44,059 nt of DNA from Sedimentisphaerales bacterium (GTDB lineage Bacteria; Planctomycetota; Phycisphaerae; Sedimentisphaerales; Anaerobacaceae). The DNA lies in assembly GCA_016927855.1 (NCBI GenBank), contig JAFGLV010000136.1:1-44059 (forward strand), given 5' to 3'. Positions 16,921 through 24,864 of the stretch are shown here, piece after piece; positions within the stretch are counted from its first letter, which is position 1, and each line of letters begins with the position of its first letter. Position numbers and translations under genes: made by a program. The notes under the pieces were generated by a model. The model searched no databases. It was not told the origin of the DNA and saw only the letters and a list, made by a program, of their open reading frames with translations.

Positions 16921-16957
16921 CACTCAAGCCGGCCCGGCGCCGACCTCCGGTGTCCGG

Positions 16958-19900
16958 CTATTCCTTTGCCCCGTGCTCACGCAGGATTCGCGCCACTTCC
17001 TTTTTGGCTGCTATGGCCTCCGCCGTCAGGGGTGTCTTCCTGGGACGACCAAACATATCGTTATCGCCGAGGTCTTCGGCATACGACAAAGCCGTGTGTC
17101 CATAGTAGTCTTTTGCGTTGACATCAGCCCCGCGACTGATGAGCAGTTCCACCACTGCCGTGCGGCCCTTATCCGCGGCCCAGTGCAGAGGCCGCAGCCC
17201 GTCATTTGCCACGGCGTTCGCATTGGCACCTTTGTCGAGGAGCAACTTGGCCAAATCGGCCCCTTCCTCTTCACATGCATAATGCAGCAGGGTCCAGTCC
17301 CATCGGTCTTTGCCGTCGGGATCGGCGCCATGATCCAGAAGGACTTCGAGGACACCGAGAAGCCTCGGAACATCCGCTGGTTTCGTCGCGTTCGTGTATC
17401 CACTCCACATGGCCGCCATCGCGGGACCATAATTCCAGAGTTGGTAATTGACGTCGGCCCCCTTCCGGATGAGGAGTTCGGCCAGGTCTTTGTCTACCTG
17501 CCCGCAGGCCTGGTGGAGAAGAATGTCCGGGCGGGAAGTATCAGCGCCTTTTTCGAGAAGCAACTTCGCCACGTCGTTGCGGCCAGCCTCCACCGCCCCG
17601 TCCAAAGGTCTCCACTTGCCCGCATTGTCAAGCTCAGCATTGACATCGGCGCCATGATCGATGAGCAGCAAGGCTACGCCCATGGCCCCACTTCGGGCGG
17701 CAAAATGCAAAGGCGTTACTCCCGCTTGAGTTGCGCTGACCTTGACTCCATTGGCGTCGACCTTGGCTCCGTTGGCGATCAGCAATTCCGCAACGTCTTT
17801 GGAATCTTCCGCAGCGGCGTAGTGCAGGGCGGTCGCTCCGCTTTGTCCAAGTTCTGCATTGACCGGAGCGCCTTGGCTGATGAGAAAAGCGGCGACGTCC
17901 TTTTGTCCTGCCAAGGCGGCGACCATCAAGGAATTCCGCAGAGCCCCATCCTTCGCGGCGACAGTGCCTGCCCGTTCCAGGAAGCCCTTGACGGCGGGGA
18001 GGTCTCCGAGGTATGCGGCGATTTCTATGTTGGAGACTTCAGCCTCCTTGCCAAGGAGCAAGCGGACGGTGTCCTTATGGTTCGAGCGGCGATTTAGATG
18101 GTGGAGACTCCAGATGGCGAGCCGCGCAGGTGTGTTGCCACGGACATCCCTGGCCTTCACATCGGCGCCTCGAGCGATGAGGGCTTCTACGATGCTGTTT
18201 TCGCCGATCTCTACGGCCAGGTGCAGAGCCGTCTGACCGTCGGACCGGGCACTGTTGATGTTGATTCCCCGGCTCAGGGACCATTCCACCATCTCGAGCT
18301 GTTCGCTCTCGACGGCTCGGTGAAGAAGGGTCATGCCATCGGCCGCCTTGGTCCTGACGTCAGCGCCTTTGGCCACCAGAAGGTCGGCCAGTTCCTTGTT
18401 ACCATTTTCGACGGCGAAATGGAGGGGTGTGCATCCGCTCTGATCGTTGGCGTCGACCTCGGCCCCGTGGGCCAGGAGGACTTCGGCCGCACGCTGAGTG
18501 CGTCTGTCCTCTTCCTGCCTCTTCCTCTTGCACACCAGATGAAGGGGTGTCTCGCCTGCCTCGTTTCTCGCTCTGACATCAGCGCCCTTGGCGATCAGCA
18601 ACTCCAGTAGATCGGTGCTGCCCGACGGAAGGCGGGTTGCGGCGACGTGCAAGGGCGTATTGCCTGTCTTGTCCCTGGCATTGATCTGAGCCCCTTGGGC
18701 GAGGAGTAGCTCGGGCACGAGTTTCGCTCCAAAATCGGCCGCTAGGTGCAACGGGGTTTTGCCGGATCCATCCGGTTCGTTGACATCCGCTCCCTGGGCG
18801 AGAAGGACCGCCGCCACATCCTTTCGTCCGTACCAGGCCGCCGAGTGCAGCGGCGTTCGTCCGTCCTCGTCTTTGGCATGGAGATCCGCCCCCTGGGCGA
18901 GGAGCTTGTTGACTTGCTCCAAGTCCCCGGCAGCCGCGGCCTCGTGCAGCGACAGGGCGGGCTGTTTCTCCGGCTTGGTCGAGGTTTCGGAGAAGGCGGG
19001 CCGGGTTTGGGCGAAGGCCACCCCGAGGCCGATCCCGAGTGCGGCGATGCCCAGCGTCATGGCCCATCGGATGCCGATTCGGGGGTTGCCGCAGGCGTCG
19101 CTCAGAATCCGGCGAATCCTGTGGGCCAACCCGCCCTGGCTGGAGACCACCGCCGGCCAGAAGGCCGGTTGCTTTTGTGGGCGGAAATGAAGCAGCGACT
19201 CCGCGTAATCTTCCGAGGATTGTCCGGAGGCGACCACCCAGTCGTCGCACGCCTGCTCGCCCAGCCGGATCAGCATTCGTCGCGACAACCACATCAGCGG
19301 GTTCCAGGGCAGTAGACCCGCCGCCAGCTCGGCGACAAGTCCCGTGACGTGGTCCCGGCGCTTGCAGTGCGCCAGCTCGTGGGCCACGACGCCGGCCCAG
19401 TCCACCTGCTCGTCGTCACAGGGGTCCGGCACGAGCAGAATCGACGGCCGCGACCAGCACCAGACGAGAGGGCTGTGGATGCGCCGACTGGCCCGGACCT
19501 CCAACGCCCAGGAGAGCGCGAGCTTCGACTCTACGCTATCGACGGCCCGCTGCACCCGATCACGCGGGACGCGGGAGGCGTGTCGAACGAGATGAGCACC
19601 ATAGAGAAATGTGGCGACCAGCCGGCCCAACAGTGCCAGCGTCACGGCCAGCCACCCATAGCGCAGGACCACCTGCCAGGGGATACGGAACAGCACAGGC
19701 TCGACCACTCCCGCAGGTATGGATTTTGGTGCGGCAGGCAGTATCGCGCCCGCATCGGGCGCCGTCTCGGACATCGCGTTGGGATTGGGTGCCGCGGTGG
19801 GCATCGCGAACGGCATCTCCGGCAGCGCGTACGACATCTCGGTCGGCTTGGCGACGAAAGCCCCGAGGTCCAAGTGCTTGACTACCGCGCTCAGGAGCGG

Positions 19901-20062
19901 AACGGCCACCGCCGTTACCATGGCCAGGAGCAGCACTTGGTAGGCCCGGGCCGGACGGCGCCGCAAGAGCCAGCCGGCGATCAATCCGAGTCCGGCAAAC
20001 GCGGAACTTTGCCACAAACAGGTCCACAACGACAGGTCTCGCAGGAACAGCTCTCGCATCAT
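16958..20062 (-). CDS. M56 (BlaR1-like) membrane metallopeptidase with ankyrin-repeat sensor
   Basis: A 1034-aa membrane protein. Residues 1-351 are a BlaR1-type M56 module: membrane segments at about 12-33, 41-61, 130-157 and 333-351, the zinc motif H228-E-L-A-H232, and a third ligand candidate E269 in GEQACDDW. From about 370 to the end there are 18-19 ankyrin repeats (GAD.....DG.TPLH.AA). In BlaR1 the region after the last membrane segment is the extracytoplasmic sensor, so the ankyrins probably lie outside the cytoplasmic membrane and replace the penicillin-binding domain. The likely task is to bind a protein ligand and trigger cleavage of the paired BlaI repressor. ATG 20062 overlaps the blaI stop (ATGA), so translation is coupled; AAGGAG is 8 nt upstream. 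Confidence 0.88.
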   Translation of the reverse strand: MMRELFLRDLSLWTCLWQSSAFAGLGLIAGWLLRRRPARAYQVLLLAMVTAVAVPLLSAVVKHLDLGAFVAKPTEMSYALPEMPFAMPTAAPNPNAMSETAPDAGAILPAAPKSIPAGVVEPVLFRIPWQVVLRYGWLAVTLALLGRLVATFLYGAHLVRHASRVPRDRVQRAVDSVESKLALSWALEVRASRRIHSPLVWCWSRPSILLVPDPCDDEQVDWAGVVAHELAHCKRRDHVTGLVAELAAGLLPWNPLMWLSRRMLIRLGEQACDDWVVASGQSSEDYAESLLHFRPQKQPAFWPAVVSSQGGLAHRIRRILSDACGNPRIGIRWAMTLGIAALGIGLGVAFAQTRPAFSETSTKPEKQPALSLHEAAAAGDLEQVNKLLAQGADLHAKDEDGRTPLHSAAWYGRKDVAAVLLAQGADVNEPDGSGKTPLHLAADFGAKLVPELLLAQGAQINARDKTGNTPLHVAATRLPSGSTDLLELLIAKGADVRARNEAGETPLHLVCKRKRQEEDRRTQRAAEVLLAHGAEVDANDQSGCTPLHFAVENGNKELADLLVAKGADVRTKAADGMTLLHRAVESEQLEMVEWSLSRGININSARSDGQTALHLAVEIGENSIVEALIARGADVKARDVRGNTPARLAIWSLHHLNRRSNHKDTVRLLLGKEAEVSNIEIAAYLGDLPAVKGFLERAGTVAAKDGALRNSLMVAALAGQKDVAAFLISQGAPVNAELGQSGATALHYAAAEDSKDVAELLIANGAKVDANGVKVSATQAGVTPLHFAARSGAMGVALLLIDHGADVNAELDNAGKWRPLDGAVEAGRNDVAKLLLEKGADTSRPDILLHQACGQVDKDLAELLIRKGADVNYQLWNYGPAMAAMWSGYTNATKPADVPRLLGVLEVLLDHGADPDGKDRWDWTLLHYACEEEGADLAKLLLDKGANANAVANDGLRPLHWAADKGRTAVVELLISRGADVNAKDYYGHTALSYAEDLGDNDMFGRPRKTPLTAEAIAAKKEVARILREHGAKE

Positions 20063-20451
20063 TTCGGTCTCTCCTTTCGTTTCTTGTCGATGAGTCTCTG
20101 AAGCTCTTGCAGCTCTTCGTCGCTGAGCCCGCCTTCCTCGACTAGGTGGCGGAACATCAGCAAGGCGTTGCCGTCGAACATGCGCTCGACGAACGTACGC
20201 ACCGAGTTCAGGCCCGCCTGCTCTCGCGTGCGCGTCGGCCGATAGACGTTCGTCTTGCCCTCCGCGCGGTGTCGCAGCCAGCCGGATTTCTCCAGCCGCT
20301 GCATCGCGGCCAGAATCGTCGTATAGGAGACCTCTTTGCCCGGACACAGCCGCTCCCAGACATGCCGAACGGTCGCCTCGCCCATCTCCCAGACCGTCTC
20401 CAGCACCGCCCGCTGCAACTTGCCCAGTCGATCCATGGGTTGCCTGCTCAT
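20059..20451 (-). CDS. BlaI/MecI-family repressor (partner of the ankyrin M56 protein)
   Basis: A 130-aa winged-helix transcriptional repressor. Residues about 8-80 hold the BlaI DNA-binding domain (LQRAVLETVWEMGEATVRHVWERL, then SYTTILAAMQRLEKSGWLRHRAEGKTNVY). The C-terminal helices (about 85-130) form the dimerisation part that M56 sensors cleave. GAGGTG lies 6 nt before the ATG. Its stop overlaps the start of the M56 gene by four bases. Two tandem palindromes directly upstream (20492-20523) indicate autoregulation: cleavage by the sensor would relieve repression of the pair. No beta-lactamase or other obvious effector gene is in the operon, so outputs are probably elsewhere or the pair regulates itself. 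Confidence 0.92.
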   Translation of the reverse strand: MSRQPMDRLGKLQRAVLETVWEMGEATVRHVWERLCPGKEVSYTTILAAMQRLEKSGWLRHRAEGKTNVYRPTRTREQAGLNSVRTFVERMFDGNALLMFRHLVEEGGLSDEELQELQRLIDKKRKERPK

Positions 20452-20491
20452 TGATGCACCTCGTGAATGACTCCTGGTATCCAGTTCTGCC

Positions 20492-20531
20492 TACGTCCAT
20501 AAGACATACGTCAGTATGACGTAGATGTCAA
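20492..20531 (-). promoter_or_regulatory. Tandem BlaI operators and -35 of the ankyrin-M56 operon
   Basis: Operator 1 is a perfect palindrome, TACGTC-N5-GACGTA (20507-20523). Operator 2 is TACGTC-N5-GACATA (20492-20508), the same layout with one mismatch, 15 bp away. On the minus strand a consensus -35 TTGACA lies at 20526-20531; with a 17-nt spacer the -10 would be TATGTC (20503-20508), so operator 1 fills the spacer and operator 2 covers the -10 and start. The TAC...GTA outer bases fit the TACA/TGTA logic of BlaI sites. Confidence 0.7.
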
Positions 20532-20568
20532 CGCAAAAACAAAATTTTCTCGAAAAATTTCTTTCAGG

Positions 20569-20757
20569 CCGATCTTCGGCAGTCCCGGCATCACCTTCTG
20601 TCCGGCCGGCGTGTACGAGACGATCCATGACGAGGTCAAGCCGGCCAATCCGTCGAACTGCCTGCACTGCAAGACCTGCCAGCGCAAGTGCCCCTTCGAC
20701 AACATCCGCTGGACCTGCCCCGAAGGCGGCGGTGGTCCGCGCTACAAACGCATGTGA
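20569..20757 (+). pseudogene. Remnant of an ETF-QO 3' end (FixX-like domain)
   Basis: In frame, this stretch encodes PIFGSPGITFCPAGVYETI and onward to GGGGPRYKRM plus stop, matching the last 61 codons of the intact ETF-QO. By hand alignment 156 of the last 167 nt are identical. Six of the eight sense codons that differ are synonymous; the others change V to I and A to C. The frame is open upstream only to a stop at 20500, with no ATG, GTG or TTG start before the homology, so it is not a free-standing FixX. All five cluster-region cysteines survive, but C in GAPC has become G. Confidence 0.9.
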
Positions 20758-20787
20758 CCGAACGTCTGACGGCTCACTGCGAGCGGT

Positions 20788-21216
20788 TCAGGCGATCTCG
20801 ACCATCTCCAGTTCCAGCGTGATCGCCTGGCCTGCCAGGGGATGGTTCGCATCGATGGTGATGGTCTCGTCCGTCACCGCCGCGACCGACGCGAGGACGG
20901 TATCGCCGCCGGTCTGCTCGATGCGGAGCCGTTGGCCCACCTCGGGCGACAAATCCGACGGCAAGCGATCTCTCGGGATCTCCTGGGTCAGGTCGTCCCG
21001 CCGCGGCCCGTAGGCCTGTTCCGAGGGTATCGTGACGGTCTTGGCATCGCCCACCGCCATGCCTTCCACTGCCTCTTCCAGACCGGGAAGGACCTTGCCT
21101 TCACCCACAGTGAATTCGATCGGCGCCGATTCGGCCGACGACGCGAAGACGGTTCCATCATCCAGCTTGCCGGTGAAGTGCAGCTTCACTTTGTTGCCGG
21201 TTCTTGCCTGTGTCAT
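20788..21216 (-). CDS. FKBP-type peptidyl-prolyl isomerase, SlyD-like
   Basis: A 142-aa cytoplasmic folding helper. The FKBP core is split, as in SlyD, by an insert-in-flap domain: core part 1 (VKLHFTGKLDDGTVFASS, then GEGKVLPGLEEAVEGMAVGD), the insert (about 70-125, with AYGPRRDDLTQEIPRDRL), then NHPLAGQAITLELEMVEIA. The NHPLAG signature is diagnostic of the SlyD/FkpB group. It lacks the metal-binding His/Cys-rich tail of E. coli SlyD, as do many family members. AAAGGA precedes the ATG. It appears monocistronic, between the ETF-QO remnant and the second M56 gene. Confidence 0.93.
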   Translation of the reverse strand: MTQARTGNKVKLHFTGKLDDGTVFASSAESAPIEFTVGEGKVLPGLEEAVEGMAVGDAKTVTIPSEQAYGPRRDDLTQEIPRDRLPSDLSPEVGQRLRIEQTGGDTVLASVAAVTDETITIDANHPLAGQAITLELEMVEIA

Positions 21217-21443
21217 GGTTGGTCCTTTCTACTGCAATGCCTCCACAATAGGCATTTTCCAGTTGTGGTGCGGCGTCGTTGCCGGCCGGCTCGGCCGGCG
21301 CCGCTAGCAGAGATAGCCGTACCCCCACTGATTTTCACCCTAAGCGATGTACGGCGACGATGCAAAGACGCACTGGAAAAAAGAAGAAGAACCTCGACGT
21401 ATGCGGTCTTTTCTCTGAGAACCGACGAATCGCTCGTGTGTGT

Positions 21444-24005
21444 TCATCGGTCCTCTGGCATCCCACCGCAGTGGTTCGCGATAGCCTCGAGTGCGCCGCT
21501 CTGGGCGACGACGACACGGTGCTCATCGGTCAGGATCAACCACGGCAAGGCTTCGATGCCCCAGGCGAAGCGCGTGCCGTCCTCCGAGCCGGCGATCTGG
21601 CCAACTGGAAAAGCAATCGCGTTCTGCTTGAGCCAGTCGTCGAGCGTGTCGGCTTGCACCGCAGAGGCTTGTACCGCGAGCACCGCGATGCCTTGTGCGG
21701 CCAGCGACTCGGCCCGCCGGTTCAGTTCCAACAGGCAGTTGCGTGCCGGGCGCTGGTTCATGTCGAAAAAGCATACCAGCAGCCTCTTGCCCTTTGTCCG
21801 GTCGGCTTGTGCGGCATGGCCGATCTGACCGAGGGGCGGTAATTCCGAGTTGATGCCGGTCGGCCGTACACCGTTGGGATCGTAACGCCAGACGACAGGG
21901 TCCCCCAGGTCGAAGTCGAGCGCCGCGGTCTCGCCCGGCCGGAGCGTCAGCAGCTTGGATTGCTGCCGCTCGATCGGGACGCCTTCGAACCGTGGATGCT
22001 CGATGATGGTCACGGTGTACTCGCCCGGAGCGATGCCGCTGATCGTGTAGCTGGCGCGAGTATCGGTTTCCTGGACGATCCTGGGCTTGCGGATGACGTA
22101 GTGGCTGTCCATCGTCTGAGCTTCGTAGGCGCCGGTCTTCTCAACCGGTCCGCTGCCGCGCGTACGAATCAGAACGAACCACTGTCGTTCCGTCTGCAAT
22201 GGCGCCGGTGTCGGTGCCCAATAGGTTCCACACCTGCCGATGATGACGCCACGCAAGGAACAGTCTCCCTGCGGCGGCGCGTTGATATCAACCGTCAGCT
22301 TCTCATCGGCTTTCACGCTCGCGTGCGCCTGGCTGACGAACACATTGGGACCGTCGTACTGCGTCACGCCACTGAGCCGATACGTGCCGGCGGGCAGGCC
22401 GTTGATCGTGTATTGCTTCGCAGGGTATTGGTATACGAAGCCTGTGACGCTGAAGCCCTCGTCTGTTCTTTCAAAGTTCAGCGCATAACATCCCCCGACG
22501 GAACCCGTGATCTCGGCATTTCCGAGCTTCGGGGCGAAGTACAGCTTGTACATCCCCGGTTGGCTCAGATCGATCTCGAACGGTCCGGCGTACATCCGGA
22601 AGTTGTCGGCACTTTTCCCACCTCCCCGCCGGTAACGCAGGGAATACTTGCCCGGCCTGAATATCTTCGACCGTGGCACTTGTCCGTCCTTGTCGTCTCG
22701 CCGGATGTCGATGGTACCTACTGACCGGCCATCCAGCGACAGGACCTCGAACCTGTAGTCCTCGTCCTTCCAACTTGTATCCTGCAGGTCTGTCGGCCTG
22801 GGCCAGATCTCCAGCGAAGCCAGGTCGTTGGCCATCTGGCCCTTCCATGTCCGCGCGCCGCCTGCGCGCAGTCCATCATCGTAATCGAGACGCCATGTTG
22901 GCGGCAACGGGTAGTACTCGGGAGTCCCTTCAGCAACGGCATTATCGGTCTCGCCTGACGCTCTCGCACGGGCGGTGAGCACTAAGACAGTCGGGATGGC
23001 CAGCAAACCAAAAACCGTGGTGACAGCCGCTACGGCTGCGCTCGGGCGTCGGTAGAATCTCCTTCCCGGTCTGAGCATGGTTCTTATCCTTTCCTCGATG
23101 TTCTTGGCCGGACCGGCGATGGCCAGCGACGGAACGGACCGGAGCGATTCCTGTTCTCCGACGAGGGTGTTGATGATGGCGGTGCTGTATTCTCTGGGCT
23201 GGGCGCCCAGGCGGGCGATGGCCATCTCGTCGCAGCATTTCTCGCGCTCCTGTCGTATCTTGCGGTTCGCCCACCACACTAGCGGATGAAACCAGAAGAT
23301 CATCTGAGCCACGATCTGCAGGATGTTGACCGCGGCGTCGAGATGCAGAACGTGACAGAGCTCGTGACCCAGAATGCCTCTGCGATGCTCGTCGTTCGTG
23401 ACCGCGGCAAAGTTGAGCGGTAGATAGACGTCTCCACGCAGGAGACCCCAGACGAAAGGCTGGCCGACGCCCTCGATCAGCCACATCTTCGGCAGTCTTT
23501 TGAGTTTCAAAGACGACAGAAGAGAGACGGTGCTCGCCTGTAGATCAGGCGGCATTGGCTGTCGCTGTCGCCTCAGCCACAGCACGGTTCGACCTGCTTT
23601 GGTAGCTGCAACGAGTGCGAAAACCGCTATGCCGGTTAGCCAGACGACCGCCAGCCATTGTTGCGTGTCGAGTTGCCGGGGCGGCACCGCCAAAGGTGTT
23701 GTGGGTGTTGTTGCCATCGGTTGCGACTCGACACGTGCCGGCAGGGCAGGTGTCTCCCAACGCGGCACTTCTGAAACAGCCGCTGCCTCCACTTCTGGCA
23801 CGGCCTGAGACAGAACCGGCAACGGCACGTGCACTACCGGCGGCACGAGGCACTTAGCCAGCACCACGAGCCAGAGGAGATAGCGTACGTGCGCGCTGCG
23901 ATGGCGCAGGGCCCACGAAATGACGGCGACGACCATCACCAGCACGGCGATCTGCCCGCTCTGGGCTTGCAGGTAGTCGGAGATTCGATTGAGTACAGCT
24001 TCCAT
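21444..24005 (-). CDS. M56 (BlaR1-like) membrane metallopeptidase with Ig-like and thioredoxin-like sensor region
   Basis: An 853-aa membrane protein. The M56 module (1-345) has membrane segments at about 17-34, 40-60, 115-137 and 323-345, the zinc motif H214-E-L-C-H218 and a third ligand candidate near E255 (EREKCCDE). The 500-residue C-terminal part should be extracytoplasmic. It contains beta-rich carboxypeptidase-regulatory-like segments (for example YTINGLPAGTYRLSGV and YTISGIAPGEYTVTII) and a terminal thioredoxin-like fold (about 735-850, with LLVCFFDMNQRPARNC and cis-Pro LPWLIL). The usual CxxC is absent; one Cys remains, so a redox-disulfide role is doubtful. It lies 31 nt downstream of a second blaI and is probably its partner. 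Confidence 0.87.
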   Translation of the reverse strand: MEAVLNRISDYLQAQSGQIAVLVMVVAVISWALRHRSAHVRYLLWLVVLAKCLVPPVVHVPLPVLSQAVPEVEAAAVSEVPRWETPALPARVESQPMATTPTTPLAVPPRQLDTQQWLAVVWLTGIAVFALVAATKAGRTVLWLRRQRQPMPPDLQASTVSLLSSLKLKRLPKMWLIEGVGQPFVWGLLRGDVYLPLNFAAVTNDEHRRGILGHELCHVLHLDAAVNILQIVAQMIFWFHPLVWWANRKIRQEREKCCDEMAIARLGAQPREYSTAIINTLVGEQESLRSVPSLAIAGPAKNIEERIRTMLRPGRRFYRRPSAAVAAVTTVFGLLAIPTVLVLTARARASGETDNAVAEGTPEYYPLPPTWRLDYDDGLRAGGARTWKGQMANDLASLEIWPRPTDLQDTSWKDEDYRFEVLSLDGRSVGTIDIRRDDKDGQVPRSKIFRPGKYSLRYRRGGGKSADNFRMYAGPFEIDLSQPGMYKLYFAPKLGNAEITGSVGGCYALNFERTDEGFSVTGFVYQYPAKQYTINGLPAGTYRLSGVTQYDGPNVFVSQAHASVKADEKLTVDINAPPQGDCSLRGVIIGRCGTYWAPTPAPLQTERQWFVLIRTRGSGPVEKTGAYEAQTMDSHYVIRKPRIVQETDTRASYTISGIAPGEYTVTIIEHPRFEGVPIERQQSKLLTLRPGETAALDFDLGDPVVWRYDPNGVRPTGINSELPPLGQIGHAAQADRTKGKRLLVCFFDMNQRPARNCLLELNRRAESLAAQGIAVLAVQASAVQADTLDDWLKQNAIAFPVGQIAGSEDGTRFAWGIEALPWLILTDEHRVVVAQSGALEAIANHCGGMPEDR

Positions 24006-24036
24006 GAGGTTTCCCTCCCAAAAAGCCGTTGGCCGG

Positions 24037-24408
24037 CTATTTCCCGACCAGGCGTTTCAATTCCTCGATATCGTCGGCGCTGATCTTGCCATGCTCGGCC
24101 AGGTAGTGCATCAGCGGGATCGGGTCGCCGCCGAAGAGGCGGTTGACGAAATCGCTGACGGACCGCTTGATGACGTCCTCACGCTTAGCGACCGGCAGGA
24201 AGACGTGGGCCTTGCCTTCGGTGCGATGGGTGATGTATCCTTTGTTCTCGAGCCGGCGCAGGAGCGTTTGCACGGTGGCGTAGGCGATCTTCCGCCGCCG
24301 CGGCAGGCGGTCGCAGGTCTGTTGGACAGTCGCCTCGCCGAGTTGCCAGAGCAATTGCAGAATCTCGGTCTCGGCTGGGCTCATGCGCGGTAGCTTGGAT
24401 TTGGCCAT
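24037..24408 (-). CDS. BlaI/MecI-family repressor (second pair)
   Basis: A 123-aa winged-helix repressor. The DNA-binding part reads MSPAETEILQLLWQLGEATV, then KIAYATVQTLLRRLENKGYITHRTEGKAHVF; the C-terminal dimerisation helices end DDIEELKRLVGK. It differs clearly in sequence from the repressor at 20059-20451, so it should read different operators. ATG 24408 is preferred because AAGGAG is 6 nt upstream; an upstream in-frame ATG (24426) lies inside the operator. It is controlled by a 42-bp palindrome overlapping its promoter and is followed by its M56 partner. Confidence 0.93.
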   Translation of the reverse strand: MAKSKLPRMSPAETEILQLLWQLGEATVQQTCDRLPRRRKIAYATVQTLLRRLENKGYITHRTEGKAHVFLPVAKREDVIKRSVSDFVNRLFGGDPIPLMHYLAEHGKISADDIEELKRLVGK

Positions 24409-24417
24409 ATTCATCTC

Positions 24418-24466
24418 CTTGTACAAGTGTACGAGCAGTATATCGTACAGTTGTACAAGATGCCAA
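24418..24466 (-). promoter_or_regulatory. BlaI operator palindrome over the promoter of the second BlaI-M56 operon
   Basis: Two 17-nt arms (24418-24434, CTTGTACAAGTGTACGA; 24443-24459, TCGTACAGTTGTACAAG) are inverted with one mismatch around an 8-nt spacer. Each arm holds two TGTAC-type boxes. On the minus strand a promoter is visible: -35 TTGGCA (24461-24466), an 18-nt spacer and -10 TATACT (24437-24442). The -10 sits in the palindrome centre and one arm fills the -35/-10 spacer, so bound repressor would block RNA polymerase. Confidence 0.85.
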
Positions 24467-24579
24467 CAGGAAAATGAAAAAATCTTTCACCGGGGGTTGA
24501 ATCCCGTTCGTAGTGTGCCCGCAAGGGCATGAGAGCGTGAGCGCTCGCGCCCACGGCAGGCAAGTTGTTCGAAGACGAT

Positions 24580-24600
24580 TTCCTGCACGCCGGCGGACCA
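24580..24600. repeat. 21-bp direct repeat of the GH127 3' end (remnant copy)
   Basis: Identical over 21 bp to 24880-24900, exactly 300 bp away, which is the end of the GH127 coding region. Read on the minus strand this copy continues WSAGVQEIVFE where the intact gene has WSAGVQEVIIE. It is therefore a diverged 3'-end remnant rather than a simple target-site duplication. The two copies bracket the hairpin-repeat mosaic. Confidence 0.7.
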
Positions 24601-24605
24601 GCATG

Positions 24606-24677
24606 TAGGATGGGCTTTAGCCCATGCAGCCCGTCGTTGGGCGTGTCCCGTCAGCATGGGCTAAAGCCTATCCTACC
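24606..24677. repeat. REP/MITE-like inverted repeat, 23-bp arms
   Basis: The left arm (24606-24628, beginning GTAGGATGGGCTTTAGCC) and right arm (24655-24677, ending AGCCTATCCTAC) are inverted copies with 22 of 23 positions matching, around a 26-nt loop. It lies in a gene-free stretch (24467-24864) that also holds a CCCAGCCG/CGGCTGGG hairpin and a GCGTC-GCAA-GACGC hairpin. No transposase is present, so it is a non-autonomous element. Confidence 0.8.
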
Positions 24678-24716
24678 GCCGCGAAGGTACATCCCAACCG
24701 GTTCTGAGTGTGTAGC

Positions 24717-24736
24717 CCAGCCGCCCTCGGCTGGGG
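24717..24736. repeat. CCCAGCCG hairpin within the repeat mosaic
   Basis: A perfect 8-bp stem, CCCAGCCG and CGGCTGGG, with a 4-nt loop; a TTTTT run follows 8 nt later. A second small hairpin (24756-24769) follows. As no gene reads into it, it is more likely a REP-type unit than a terminator. The rest of the stretch to 24864 shows nothing coding. Confidence 0.6.
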
Positions 24737-24864
24737 ACGCATCTTTTTGTAGTGGCGTCGCAAGACGCTATTTCACCCTGTACTCGCCGCCACGACCTCA
24801 CGGCATATAGGCCCTTACCGGCCCACTACAAACGGTTCACCCCCGAGGGCGAGGGTGCCACATT

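Noticed and set aside
20569..20757. A free-standing FixX ferredoxin gene
   Set aside because: No ATG, GTG or TTG start precedes the homology in frame; the open frame upstream runs through the BlaI promoter and operators.
16958..20757. A transposon carrying the ankyrin-M56 and BlaI genes
   Set aside because: The flanking duplications are coding 3' ends that have diverged synonymously; there is no transposase, terminal inverted repeat or short target-site duplication.
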